Shown here one piece after another: positions 50,115 to 59,118 of a stretch of DNA of 61,273 bases. The stretch's first letter is position 1. Each line of letters starts with the position of its first letter. The translations under genes were made by a program, and so were the position numbers. This DNA is from Oscillospiraceae bacterium. Its GTDB lineage: Bacteria > Bacillota > Clostridia > Oscillospirales > Acutalibacteraceae. The DNA is taken from positions 1 through 61,273 of the forward strand of contig SVOC01000018.1 in the NCBI GenBank assembly GCA_015066625.1, in the 5' to 3' direction. The notes beneath the pieces are model-generated. The model made no database searches, was not told where the DNA came from, and was given only the letters and a program-made list of their open reading frames with translations.

Positions 50115-51065
50115 TTGTCGGATAAACATAAAAAGCAGACGGCAGTGAAGCTGTCGGGTCTTTACGGCGATTATCTTGTTATGCTTGTTGCACCCCTTGT
50201 GCTTGCGGTGTATCAGTACGGAGCGAGAGCCCTTGCGGTTGTTGCCTCGGGCATAGCAGGTGCGGTTGTGACAGATATCATTTTTTGTCTGCTTCTGGGC
50301 AGACCGTTTCTGCTCAGGGATTTAAGTAATGTTTTCACGGGTGCCGCAATGGCACTCATGATGCCTGCGGGTGTACCCCTCTATGTGCCCGTTGCGGCTT
50401 CGTTTTTTGCGGTAGGCATAGTGAGAATTCCTTTCGGCGGTTCCCTCAGGTCTCCGTTTGTACCCGGTGCGGCAGGCTTTGCCTTTGCATCGGTGTGCTT
50501 CAAGGAACAGATTTTTGATTATTCATACAATTCCGCTTCAAAGCTTATGGGCGAGCATTCACTGGGCTATATTCTTTCTCAAGGCAAATCTGTTCATCTT
50601 GATGCAATAAATGTTCTTGATATTCTCAGCGGTAATGTTGCAGGTCCCATGGGCGCAGGCTGTGCACTGCTTATGGTTGCCTGCTGTGCCGTGCTCTTAC
50701 TGAAACGTAAAAACTCACTTCTTACCGTTGCGGGATTTGTTGCCGTTTGTGCAGTATATGCGGTAATCTTCCCCAGAGTGAATGCTTCTGCTTTTACGAG
50801 TGTATTTCTTGAGCTTTCGTCAGGAGCGCTTCTTTTTGCGGCGGTATTTTTCCTGACGGACTACGCTTCCGTGCCCGACGGTGCGGTTGCGAAACTCATA
50901 TGCGGCGGAATATGCGGTTTGTTCTGCATGCTGATGCGTACTATGGGAACCTACGAAGAAACCGTGTGCTTTGCGGTGCTTCTCGCTAACGGTTTTACTC
51001 CCGTTATAAATTCGGGAATCGGTGCAATCAGAAACCGATTCGGTAAGAAGGAGGCTGCGCAATGA
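50115..51065 (+). CDS. RnfD/NqrB-like membrane protein lacking the FMN threonine
   Basis: 316 residues from TTG 50115 after GAGGTG. It has about nine membrane segments. Family blocks include FGGSLRSPFVPGAAGFAF, SGALLFAAVFFLTDYASV and FAVLLANGFTPVIN. In RnfD the motif SQATPL holds a threonine with covalently bound FMN. The aligned part here reads YILSQGKSVHL, so that threonine is replaced. It overlaps the RnfE-like gene by 4 bp. RnfB, RnfC and RnfG are absent from the window. Confidence 0.82.
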   Translation: MSDKHKKQTAVKLSGLYGDYLVMLVAPLVLAVYQYGARALAVVASGIAGAVVTDIIFCLLLGRPFLLRDLSNVFTGAAMALMMPAGVPLYVPVAASFFAVGIVRIPFGGSLRSPFVPGAAGFAFASVCFKEQIFDYSYNSASKLMGEHSLGYILSQGKSVHLDAINVLDILSGNVAGPMGAGCALLMVACCAVLLLKRKNSLLTVAGFVAVCAVYAVIFPRVNASAFTSVFLELSSGALLFAAVFFLTDYASVPDGAVAKLICGGICGLFCMLMRTMGTYEETVCFAVLLANGFTPVINSGIGAIRNRFGKKEAAQ

Positions 51066-51889
51066 ACAAAACTCCTTCATTCAAAGATATATTTTTGAAG
51101 AATGCGGTTATTTTTAATCCTGTGCTCATTCAGCTTGCAGGGCTTTGCCCCGTTGTTGCGGCATCAACAAGCCTTAAAAGTTCGGCAATGCTTTCGGCGG
51201 TTGCTTTTGCCGAGCTTATAGCGGTCAGCGTTATTGCAAGTGCGCTGCTAAAAAAACTGCCTCGTTGGGTAAGAGTGCCCCTTTACTTCGTAATCGGTCT
51301 TGCACTTATTTGCCCTGCATTGTGGTATGTTGAAACACAGACTCTTACCGTACTCTCAATGAGTATGAAAATATTCATTCCCCTTATCGCCATTAATTCC
51401 GTTGTTGCGGTTCACTGCGAGCAGTTTGCGGTGAAAAATGATGTTAAAACCGCCTTTTTCAGTTCGGCGGCGGCAGGCATCGGCGCATCGCTTGTTTTTG
51501 TTACGGCAGGTGCTCTCAGAGAAATTATCGGATCATCCTCAATCGGCGGGATTGAGCTGAATCTTCCCGTTGCGTTCAAGGGCATGACACTGCCTTTCGG
51601 CTGTCTTATATTGCTTGGATTTATGTCTGCGGTACTGAAAACCTTTATCGGCAAAAAATATCCCGAATATTTCGGGGTGCATTCTTCCGTTGCGGCAAAG
51701 CCCGGGGACGAATTGCCCGAAAAAGAGGATATTCCTGCACAGCAGCCCGATGAAGCATCTCTGCCAGCAGAAGAAAAAATTCCCGACTCTGTATCCGAGG
51801 AAGATATAAAAATCAAAACAGAAGAAGAGATAGAAGAATTTTTCAAATCCCTGGGTCTTGATTTTGAAGAAAAGGGGGATGAAGGATGA
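51062..51889 (+). CDS. RnfE/NqrD-like membrane protein with acidic tail
   Basis: 275 residues. It follows RnfE closely in FNPVLIQLAGLCPVVAAST, IFIPLIAINSVVAVHCEQFA and GALREIIGSSS. The first cluster cysteine (GLCP) is kept, but the second (normally TNC) is a serine (INS). The last 70 residues are a Glu/Pro-rich cytosolic tail (LPEKEDIPAQQPDEA ... EEIEEFFKSLGLDF) not present in standard RnfE. It overlaps the RnfA-like gene by 4 bp. Confidence 0.82.
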   Translation: MNKTPSFKDIFLKNAVIFNPVLIQLAGLCPVVAASTSLKSSAMLSAVAFAELIAVSVIASALLKKLPRWVRVPLYFVIGLALICPALWYVETQTLTVLSMSMKIFIPLIAINSVVAVHCEQFAVKNDVKTAFFSSAAAGIGASLVFVTAGALREIIGSSSIGGIELNLPVAFKGMTLPFGCLILLGFMSAVLKTFIGKKYPEYFGVHSSVAAKPGDELPEKEDIPAQQPDEASLPAEEKIPDSVSEEDIKIKTEEEIEEFFKSLGLDFEEKGDEG

Positions 51890-52479
51890 AAGCTCTTACA
51901 GAACTTTTTATCGTTGCATTTTATACCGTATTTGTTCAGAATCTTGTGCTCAGTTCGGGTCTGGGAATAAGCGAAGCAATAAGAGTTTCCGCAAAACCCG
52001 GCACCTTCGGCAGAATTGCCGTTATGATTTCGGGATTTTCCGTTGTGACGGGTACATTGTGCGGCCTTATTGACATGATTCCCGCGGTGTCGGGCATAAG
52101 CTTTGCAATGCGCGGACTTATCTACGGCGGAGTGCTTGCGGCGGTTTTTGCACTTGTTGCGGTAATTGCGAAATTCATATTCGGAGCATCGGATAAATTT
52201 CTGAGCACTCTGGGAATTGCGGCGCTGAATACTCTTGTTTTTGCCGTTCCCCATATCAACAACCACGCCGCATACTCCCTTGCAGGAAGTGTCGGTTCGG
52301 GTATCGGTGCAGGTGCGGCCTTTGTGCTTGCGGCACTTCTGATTAATAAGGGTTCACAGCTTTTGAAAGAAAATGAAGATATCCCCGAGGTGTTCAGAGG
52401 CACTCCTGCAATGCTGTTTTATGTAGCGATGATTTCGCTTGCATTTGCAGGCTTTTCGGATACAAATATTTTCGGTTAA
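51886..52479 (+). CDS. RnfA/NqrE-like membrane protein without cluster cysteines
   Basis: 197 residues, six hydrophobic segments. The ending EDIPEVFRGTPAMLFYVAM, then SLAFAGFSD, is typical of RnfA. Both cysteines that share the 2Fe-2S cluster with RnfE are missing: GLCPFxG is replaced by SGLGISEA and TNCAVLG by ALNTLVF. It ends the three-gene set. Translation is coupled to the RnfE-like gene. Confidence 0.82.
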   Translation: MKALTELFIVAFYTVFVQNLVLSSGLGISEAIRVSAKPGTFGRIAVMISGFSVVTGTLCGLIDMIPAVSGISFAMRGLIYGGVLAAVFALVAVIAKFIFGASDKFLSTLGIAALNTLVFAVPHINNHAAYSLAGSVGSGIGAGAAFVLAALLINKGSQLLKENEDIPEVFRGTPAMLFYVAMISLAFAGFSDTNIFG

Positions 52480-52490
52480 GGTGCGGTTTT

Positions 52491-52721
52491 ATGCCTAAAA
52501 TAGGAAAGATAGAAAAAACGCTCAAGCCCTCTCAACGTAAGAGCATAACGGATTTTTCAGACCGTTTCGGCGAGGGTCCCAGCTACGAGGAGAGAGTAAG
52601 GAGCAAAAAAATTGTGTCGGGCGTGCTTATCACGGCAGGTCTGCTTGCCCTTATGGGTACGGGCTATTTTGTGACCGATGTGCTTATCGGCATCACGGAA
52701 TTGCCTTATATTCCGATGTGA
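52491..52721 (+). CDS. Small single-pass membrane protein after the Rnf-like genes
   Basis: 76 residues, MPKIGKIEKTLKPSQRKSIT, a charged N-terminus and one hydrophobic segment (IVSGVLITAGLLALMGTGYF). It is 11 bp after the RnfA-like gene and overlaps the region upstream of the GH13 start. It may be an extra subunit of the Rnf-like complex; this is inference from position. Confidence 0.6.
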   Translation: MPKIGKIEKTLKPSQRKSITDFSDRFGEGPSYEERVRSKKIVSGVLITAGLLALMGTGYFVTDVLIGITELPYIPM

Positions 52722-52732
52722 GGAAACAAAGA

Positions 52733-54592
52733 ATGGATTTTATACCCTATAATTCAAGACTCGGTTACCACAAAAGCCCCTTCGGTGCGGTCCGTGAGGG
52801 AGAAAAGGTAACTTTCAGAATAGTTCTGCCCAGAAGCATATGCTGTATCGGCGCAAGCCTTGTCATTAATCCCGACGAAGGCAAGCCCGATGTATACCCT
52901 ATGACATGGGAGCGTATGGAGGGCAGGGATGAAGAATGGTGGAGCGTAAGCTTCACTCCCGAAAAGCAGGGGCTTTACTGGTATCATTTCGCCATTGCAC
53001 AAAAAAGCGGCGGAAATTTGATAACAAGGTATGACGGCTCAACGGGCAGGATTTCTCCCGACGGCAAAAGCTTTCAGCTTACGGTTTATTCAAAGGATTT
53101 TACAACTCCCGATTGGATAAAAGGCTCGGTTATATATCAGATTTTCCCCGACCGTTTCCGTAATTCGGGAGAGAAGAAATGCGAAATACCCGCAGACAGA
53201 GTTATGCGCTCCGATTGGGGCGGCGACCCTATGTGGCAGCCTGACGGTGACGGAAAAATCACAAAATACGATTTCTTTGGCGGCGACCTGAAAGGAATAG
53301 AGCAGAAACTTGATTACCTGGAATCTCTGGGCGTGGGCTGTGTGTACCTTAATCCGATTTTTGAGGCACAGTCAAATCACCGTTATGACACTGCAAATTA
53401 TGAGAAAATTGACCCCGTACTGGGCACTGAAAAGGATTTTAAAAATCTTTGCCGTGAAGCGGAAAAGAGAAATATAAAAATCGTTCTCGACGGTGTTTTC
53501 AGCCATACGGGTTCGGACAGTATTTATTTCAACAAAGAAAAAAGATACGGCGAAAGCGGGGCATATAACAGTAAGGAATCCCCATATGCCGATTGGTATA
53601 AATTCGAAGAATTCCCCGATAAATATGCCTGCTGGTGGGGCGTTGACATTCTTCCCGAAATTGACGAAGAAAATGACAGCTACATCGAATATATTGCAGG
53701 CGAAAACGGTATACTCCGCAAATGGCTCAGGGCAGGCGCCTCGGGCTGGCGTCTTGACGTTGCGGATGAACTTCCCGATAAATTCCTTGATGCCCTGCGC
53801 AGTGCGGTGAAGGATGAAAAGCAGGATGCCTACATTCTCGGTGAGGTGTGGGAGGATGCATCCAACAAAATCAGCTACAGTCAGCGCCGCCGTTATCTTC
53901 AGGGCGCACAGCTTGATTCGGTTATGAATTATCCCTTCGCGGATGTGCTCATCGGCTTTGCAATCAGCGGTATTGCGGAAGGCTTCAACAACCGTGTATC
54001 CGAGATATGCGAAAATTATCCCAAGCCCGCGGTGGATTGCCTCATGAATCATATCGGCACTCACGATACCTGCCGCGTACTTAACAGGCTTGCAACTCTG
54101 GGACATTACGAAAGCAGTCATCTTGAAAGATACAAGGGCGGTCTTGACGGTAATCAGAGGGAATGGGGCAAGACCCTGCTGAAACTTATTTCATCAATGC
54201 AGTTTACCCTGCCCGGTGTACCTTGTATTTATTACGGCGACGAAGCAGGTGCGGACGGCGGTGAAGATCCCTTCAACAGAGGGTGCTACCCCTGGGGTGA
54301 AGAAGATGAGGAGCTTATCGAACATTACCGTTTTCTCGGCAGGATCAGAAAAGAGCACAGTGTGTTCAAAGACGGGGAATTTGTTCCCGTTTCCGATGCG
54401 CTGGGCTGTGTTGCCTACGAGAGAAGAAACGGCAGTGAAGCGATAATGACGGTTGCAAACCGCAACAACCATTCAATAGTTTATGTTTTGCCCGAGGAGG
54501 GCTATGTTTCCCTGACGGGTGAAACCGTCAAGGGCAGAGAACTTTATCTTGAGAAAGAAACTGCGGCAATATTGGTGAGAAAATATGGCTAA
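52733..54592 (+). CDS. GH13 alpha-glucan hydrolase (neopullulanase/amylase type)
   Basis: 619 residues from ATG 52733 after GAGGAAA. An N-terminal beta domain (1-115) is followed by the barrel: GSVIYQIFPDRFRN, LDGVFSHTGSDS, GWRLDVADEL (nucleophile Asp), YILGEVWED (acid/base Glu) and NHIGTHDTCR (third Asp). No signal peptide, so it acts in the cytoplasm on maltodextrins or cyclodextrins. A C-terminal beta domain ends it. It overlaps the LCP-like gene by 8 bp. Confidence 0.9.
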   Translation: MDFIPYNSRLGYHKSPFGAVREGEKVTFRIVLPRSICCIGASLVINPDEGKPDVYPMTWERMEGRDEEWWSVSFTPEKQGLYWYHFAIAQKSGGNLITRYDGSTGRISPDGKSFQLTVYSKDFTTPDWIKGSVIYQIFPDRFRNSGEKKCEIPADRVMRSDWGGDPMWQPDGDGKITKYDFFGGDLKGIEQKLDYLESLGVGCVYLNPIFEAQSNHRYDTANYEKIDPVLGTEKDFKNLCREAEKRNIKIVLDGVFSHTGSDSIYFNKEKRYGESGAYNSKESPYADWYKFEEFPDKYACWWGVDILPEIDEENDSYIEYIAGENGILRKWLRAGASGWRLDVADELPDKFLDALRSAVKDEKQDAYILGEVWEDASNKISYSQRRRYLQGAQLDSVMNYPFADVLIGFAISGIAEGFNNRVSEICENYPKPAVDCLMNHIGTHDTCRVLNRLATLGHYESSHLERYKGGLDGNQREWGKTLLKLISSMQFTLPGVPCIYYGDEAGADGGEDPFNRGCYPWGEEDEELIEHYRFLGRIRKEHSVFKDGEFVPVSDALGCVAYERRNGSEAIMTVANRNNHSIVYVLPEEGYVSLTGETVKGRELYLEKETAAILVRKYG

Positions 54593-55457
54593 AAAACCGA
54601 GAAACGTAAAATTCAGAACGGTCCGACAAAGCAACGATGCGGAAACAAAAAGGTTTGCCGCCGTGCTTGTGGGATGCGTTGCGCTTATACTTGCGGTTTC
54701 CGTGCTGTTCATACTCAACAAACACGATTTCGATTTCAAAAGTGCGCTGGGCGGTGACGCGGAAACCGAAACAACAGTTGAGGAAACTCAAAGCGTTCAG
54801 ACGGATATTGAGGCTGACAAAACCTATCTTTTCTGGTGTGAGGACAGTTCAACGGGTGAACTCCGTTTTGCCTGGACGGTTAATTTCAGGCTTCCCAAAA
54901 GAACGGTATCAATATGTACTCTTGACCTTGACACAAGAATTGAAGCCGGCGGTGAAAGCATAAGCATACGCAAAGCAAATCAGACCGCAAGCCTGAAAGA
55001 AATTGTGTGGGGCATAGAAAAGCTCTATGACATAAAGATTGACGGATATATCGGTTCCGATGACGAAAGCTTCAAATCAATGGTCAATTACTTCGGCGGA
55101 TTTGATGTGACCGTGCCCGAACAGATTGAATATAAAAGCGGCGATTTGTCGGTTATTCTCGTAAAGGGCAAGCAGAATCTGAAAGGTGATTCGCTTTTCA
55201 GATATATGCGTTATCTGTGTACTCAGGGTGAATGGGGCAGAAAGCTTATGGCTTCTGCTCTGGGCGAGATACTTGACGGTGTGTTCAAGCCTTCAAACAC
55301 AAACCGCTGCTCAACCATTTTTTCAAGAATTTCAAATACATTGAAAACAGATCTTACGATAGTTGATTTTTCATCGTCGGAAAAAGGAATAAAGGTGATT
55401 ACGGAAAACGGCTTTTCCTCTAAGCGTACACTCGAAACTCCCGACGATGCCGACTGA
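54585..55457 (+). CDS. LytR-CpsA-Psr (LCP)-like membrane protein
   Basis: 290 residues. A basic cytosolic start and one membrane segment (FAAVLVGCVALILAVSVLFIL, about 24-44) precede an extracellular domain. LKEIVWGIEKLYDIKIDGYIG, FKSMVNYFGGFDVTVPEQI and LKGDSLFRYMRYLCTQGEWGRKL match the LCP fold. The first Arg/Asp motif reads DLDTRIEAGG, so the phosphate-binding residues differ from the usual PRDT. It probably links glycopolymers to peptidoglycan, or is a degenerate relative. Confidence 0.72.
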   Translation: MAKKPRNVKFRTVRQSNDAETKRFAAVLVGCVALILAVSVLFILNKHDFDFKSALGGDAETETTVEETQSVQTDIEADKTYLFWCEDSSTGELRFAWTVNFRLPKRTVSICTLDLDTRIEAGGESISIRKANQTASLKEIVWGIEKLYDIKIDGYIGSDDESFKSMVNYFGGFDVTVPEQIEYKSGDLSVILVKGKQNLKGDSLFRYMRYLCTQGEWGRKLMASALGEILDGVFKPSNTNRCSTIFSRISNTLKTDLTIVDFSSSEKGIKVITENGFSSKRTLETPDDAD

Positions 55458-55468
55458 GGATTGTACTT

Positions 55469-56641
55469 ATGAAAAAATTACTTTCCGTTCTGGCAGTTGC
55501 ACTGTGCCTGACCGTAGCATTCACGGTTTTCCGCGACTATATCGAAGATATGGGCAGTGCGCTGATTTTCAGGCTTGAAGAAAGCAAGCCGCCCGTTGAA
55601 CTGACGGATGTGGGCAGTCCGTATAAATTTTATTACAACCGTCTTGACGATGCGGAAAAGCGTGCATATAACGCTATTCTTTCGGAGATATATTCGATGC
55701 CCGAAAGTATTGATGTGCCGAGAATTAACACAATGCAGCTTGACGATGTTTTTTCTGCATTGCTAAGCGACAACCCCGATTTGTTTTTTGTGGGCAGGTG
55801 CTGTACGCTGATAACAAGTGTTTTCGGTACAAACTGTTCAATAGAATACTGTATAGAAAAAGATGAATACGAAAAGCTTAAAGCGGAGCTTGACGGCGTT
55901 TGCGCTAAAGTAATTTCGTCGCTGACAAATCCTCAGGATAAATGGCAGACGGAGCTTGAAATTCACGATTATATAGTTGATAACTGTGAATACCGTATGA
56001 CCAGAGGCGATTACCTTTGCTCGTCTGCATACGGTGCGCTTGTTGATAAAGCGGCGGCGTGCGAAGGATATTCCAGGGCCGCAAAGCTTTTGCTTGACAA
56101 GGCGGGAATCGAAAGCACGGTGCTCAGCGGAATTTCTACTGCGGCAAACGGTACTGAGGGTGCCCATATGTGGAATGCGGTGAAGCTTGACGGTGAATAT
56201 TATTACCTTGACTGCACCTGGGATGACCCTGTGAGCGATGACGGAAAACCTGTTAAAATCTATTCCTACTTCAATATAGACGACGAAACCATTGCCGCCA
56301 CGCACTCCGATTTTTCTTATGATTTCAAGTGTACCGCAACGGCGGAGAATTACTATATAAAAACCGGCAGACATTTTGAAACATACAGCCGCGGCGACGA
56401 AAAAAAGCTTGCTTCGGTAATTGCGTCGGAGCTTGATTCGGGCGGTACCTTTGTCGAAGTGCGCTTCGGTTCGCAGAAAGCGTATAACAATGCAATCAAT
56501 GAACTCATAAAGAAGGGCAGGATATATAATGTGCTGTCCGAAACGGCAAAGCTGACGGATGCGGATATATCGGTGAAATCACTGAGCTACTACAACGACC
56601 CGTCACTGCTTACCTTGTCGGTTATGCCTGAGAAGAACTGA
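55469..56641 (+). CDS. Exported transglutaminase-like protein
   Basis: 390 residues with an N-terminal signal or anchor (MKKLLSVLAVALCLTVAFTV). The transglutaminase-like core lies at about 165-260: KAAACEGYSRAAKLLLDKAG (Cys), GAHMWNAVKLDGEYYYLDCTWDDP (His and Asp). These domains are peptidase- or crosslinker-like at the cell surface. A C-terminal domain follows. It is in line with the LCP-like gene and folE, so possibly one transcript. Confidence 0.82.
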   Translation: MKKLLSVLAVALCLTVAFTVFRDYIEDMGSALIFRLEESKPPVELTDVGSPYKFYYNRLDDAEKRAYNAILSEIYSMPESIDVPRINTMQLDDVFSALLSDNPDLFFVGRCCTLITSVFGTNCSIEYCIEKDEYEKLKAELDGVCAKVISSLTNPQDKWQTELEIHDYIVDNCEYRMTRGDYLCSSAYGALVDKAAACEGYSRAAKLLLDKAGIESTVLSGISTAANGTEGAHMWNAVKLDGEYYYLDCTWDDPVSDDGKPVKIYSYFNIDDETIAATHSDFSYDFKCTATAENYYIKTGRHFETYSRGDEKKLASVIASELDSGGTFVEVRFGSQKAYNNAINELIKKGRIYNVLSETAKLTDADISVKSLSYYNDPSLLTLSVMPEKN

Positions 56642-56656
56642 AAGGAAAATGCAATT

Positions 56657-57220
56657 ATGGATAAACAGAGAATAGAAGCGGCGGTAAGAGAAATTCTTAT
56701 TGCCATCGGCGAAGACCCGGACAGAGAAGGTCTTGTTGAAACTCCGTCAAGAGTTGCCAGAATGTATGAGGAAATTTTTTCGGGACTTGCAGATGACCCC
56801 ACAAGACATCTGAAGCTTTTCAATGAAAGCGGCAACGAGGAAATGGTTGTTGTCCGCGATATTCCTCTTTATTCGATGTGCGAGCATCACCTTATCCCGT
56901 TTATGGGTAAGGCACATATTGCATATATTCCCTCGGAGGGCAAGGTTATCGGCCTTTCAAAGCTTGCCAGAATTGTGGAGTCTTTTGCAAAAAGACCCCA
57001 GCTTCAGGAAAGACTTACGGCACAGATTGCGGATTTTCTTGACGAAAACCTCAATCCCCAGGGTGTCGCGGTTGTGATTGAGGCAGAGCATCTTTGTATG
57101 ACAATGAGAGGCGCAAGAGCTTCGGGTGCAAAAACAAGAACATCCGCACTCAGAGGCACAATGAGAAGCAACGCAAAAACAAGAGCGGAGGCAATTTCAC
57201 TTCTTACGGGAGGTGTATGA
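56657..57220 (+). CDS. folE: GTP cyclohydrolase I
   Basis: 187 residues. [21 protein letters not shown] carries the zinc Cys and His; [23 protein letters not shown] and [13 protein letters not shown] (second zinc Cys) complete the site. First step of folate synthesis from GTP. It starts the folE-P-B-K cluster. Confidence 0.97.
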   Translation: MDKQRIEAAVREILIAIGEDPDREGLVETPSRVARMYEEIFSGLADDPTRHLKLFNESGNEEMVVVRDIPLYSMCEHHLIPFMGKAHIAYIPSEGKVIGLSKLARIVESFAKRPQLQERLTAQIADFLDENLNPQGVAVVIEAEHLCMTMRGARASGAKTRTSALRGTMRSNAKTRAEAISLLTGGV

Positions 57221-57221
57221 T

Positions 57222-58058
57222 ATGTTCAGAGCCCGTGATTTTGAATTTCCTCTGGGTAAGCGTACCTATGTTATGGGAATTCTCAACTATACACCCGATT
57301 CCTTTTCCGACGGAGGTCTTTATAACACACCCCAAAAGGCGCTTGAACACGCCTTGCTTATGCAGGAGCAGGGTGCGGATATCATAGATGTGGGTGCAAA
57401 TTCAACAAGACCGGGTGCGGTTATTCTTACGGCAGAGGAAGAAAAAGAGAGAATAGCTCCCGTACTTGAAACTTTGTGTAAAAGGCTTGATGTTGCGGTT
57501 TCGGCGGATACATTTTACCCTTTGTGTGCCAAAACAGCACTTGAAGCAGGTGCTTCGATAATCAATGATGTAAGCGGAGTTTTCAATCCCGAAATAGCTT
57601 CTCTCTGCAAGAATTACGGCGCCGCATATTCGGTTATGCATAATCCTTGCGGCTCGGCACAGACATCGGAATATCCCCAAGGAGTTGTTAACGATGTCAG
57701 GCAGTTTTTTCTTGATTCACTGACTCTTGCGGCACAGAGCGGACTTGATAAATCTCACATTTGTCTTGACCCGGGCTTTGGTTTCGGAAAAAAATATGAG
57801 GATAATATTGAACTTCTGCGTGAAATGCAGTGGATCAAATTCAAAGGCGTGGCATTGCTTGCGGCAGGGTCGAGGAAAAGATTCATCGGTACTGCAAGCG
57901 GCGAAGAAAACAGTGCGGAAAGAGATTGGGGCACCGTGGCAGCACATACTGCGGCAATTTCAGGCGGTGCGGATATAATCCGTGTTCACAATGTTTCAGC
58001 CGCCGTGCAGAGCGCAAGAGTTGCGGACGTGATATACAGAGGTAAAATCAATGGATAA
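57222..58058 (+). CDS. folP: Dihydropteroate synthase
   Basis: 278 residues from ATG 57222, six bases after GGGAGGTG; a GTG at 57213 is less likely. Signatures: VMGILNYTPDSFSDGGLY, IIDVGANSTRPGA, SIINDVSGVF, HICLDPGFGFGKKYEDN, LLAAGSRKRFIGTA and DIIRVHNV. It joins p-aminobenzoate to the pterin. It overlaps folB by 8 bp. Confidence 0.96.
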   Translation: MFRARDFEFPLGKRTYVMGILNYTPDSFSDGGLYNTPQKALEHALLMQEQGADIIDVGANSTRPGAVILTAEEEKERIAPVLETLCKRLDVAVSADTFYPLCAKTALEAGASIINDVSGVFNPEIASLCKNYGAAYSVMHNPCGSAQTSEYPQGVVNDVRQFFLDSLTLAAQSGLDKSHICLDPGFGFGKKYEDNIELLREMQWIKFKGVALLAAGSRKRFIGTASGEENSAERDWGTVAAHTAAISGGADIIRVHNVSAAVQSARVADVIYRGKING

Positions 58059-58419
58059 AATTTTAGTCAGGAATTTAAAAATATTCGCGTATCACGGCGT
58101 AAATCCCGAAGAGAAAGAGGACGGGCAGAATTTTGTGCTGGATATTGATGCTTATGTTGATATTTCGGTGCCCTGTCTTACGGATGATGTTGAAGATACG
58201 GTGAGTTATGCAAAAATTATAAAAGAAACGGTGAAGATATTTACCTGCCAAAAGGATGACCTGCTTGAAAGGGCGGCGCAGAGGGTTGCGAACGGGCTTT
58301 TTGAAAGCTTTGATAAAATTCAGAAACTCCGTATTGTGCTCAAAAAGCCCGAGGCTCCAATCAAGGCGGATTTCGGATATGTAGCTGTTGAAATTTTCAG
58401 AGAGAGGGATGACATATGA
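58051..58419 (+). CDS. folB: Dihydroneopterin aldolase
   Basis: 122 residues. LVRNLKIFAYHGVNPEEKEDGQ (catalytic Glu and Tyr), TVSYAKIIKETVK and VLKKPEAPIKADFGYVAVEI (Lys) match FolB. It overlaps folP by 8 bp and folK by 4 bp, so translation is coupled. Confidence 0.95.
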   Translation: MDKILVRNLKIFAYHGVNPEEKEDGQNFVLDIDAYVDISVPCLTDDVEDTVSYAKIIKETVKIFTCQKDDLLERAAQRVANGLFESFDKIQKLRIVLKKPEAPIKADFGYVAVEIFRERDDI

Positions 58420-58916
58420 GCGAGGCGGTTATTGCTCTGGGAACAAATGTGGGCAACAGAATTGAAAACATAAATCAGGCAATCAGAGCCATCGCAAAGC
58501 TTTCGGGTGTGAAAATTATAAAGGCTTCGTCGGTTTATGAAACGGAGCCCGTCGATTGCGAAAGTGATGCAAAATTCCTCAATGCGGAAATACTTATTGA
58601 TACAAGCGTCTCGCCTGCGGTGCTTCTGGGCGAATGTCTGGGTATCGAAGCGGCGATGGGCAGAATCAGAACAAAAAAGAACGAGCCCCGTATAATCGAC
58701 CTTGATCTTATACTTTACGAGGGCTTTAAGTCGGAAAGCTATGAGCTTACTGTGCCTCATCCCCGTGCTCTCGAAAGAGCTTTTGTGCTTACTCCGCTTA
58801 TGGACCTTTATCCTGCGGGCAGAGCACCGGGAATGTTTTTTGGTCCTCGTCTGCGTGAATTGGGCAACGACGGAATAAGAAAAACGGAATATGAAATCAT
58901 TATTCCCATCTATTAA
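58416..58916 (+). CDS. folK: 2-amino-4-hydroxy-6-hydroxymethyldihydropteridine pyrophosphokinase
   Basis: 166 residues. ALGTNVGNRIENINQAI, VYETEPVDCESDAKFLNAE, MGRIRTKKNEPRIIDLDLILY (the PRxIDLDLL signature) and VPHPRALERAFVLTPLMDL are typical. It activates the pterin for FolP. Confidence 0.95.
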   Translation: MSEAVIALGTNVGNRIENINQAIRAIAKLSGVKIIKASSVYETEPVDCESDAKFLNAEILIDTSVSPAVLLGECLGIEAAMGRIRTKKNEPRIIDLDLILYEGFKSESYELTVPHPRALERAFVLTPLMDLYPAGRAPGMFFGPRLRELGNDGIRKTEYEIIIPIY

Positions 58917-58927
58917 GAGGTGAAGTT

Positions 58928-59107
58928 ATGTCGGGCGGAATATGTGAAAACTGTGCTCACTTTGATTACAACGAAGAATATGAGTGCTACGAATGCCTCG
59001 TAAATCTTGACGAAGATGAGCTTTACCGATTTATGCAGGGCGGAGAATTTGAATGTCCGTATTTTAATCCCTACGATGAATATAAGGTTGTAAGAAAACA
59101 GAACTAA
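58928..59107 (+). CDS. Small Cys-rich protein (DUF6472-like)
   Basis: 59 residues from ATG 58928 after AGAGGTGAAG: MSGGICENCAHFDYNEEYEC, then YECLVNLDEDELYRFM and FECPYFNPYDEYKVVRKQN. It has five cysteines, probably a small metal or iron-sulfur site. It is similar to the short DUF6472-type proteins of Oscillospirales. It is too short for a standard ORF cutoff. Its position after folK and before the foldase gene suggests the same transcript. Confidence 0.7.
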   Translation: MSGGICENCAHFDYNEEYECYECLVNLDEDELYRFMQGGEFECPYFNPYDEYKVVRKQN

Positions 59108-59118
59108 GGAGAATTTCA

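Noticed and set aside
53372-54121. 249-residue minus-strand ORF inside the GH13 gene
   Set aside because: Antisense shadow; the plus strand encodes clear catalytic motifs across the same bases.
55838-56374. 178-residue minus-strand ORF inside the transglutaminase-like gene
   Set aside because: Antisense shadow, no ribosome site and improbable composition.
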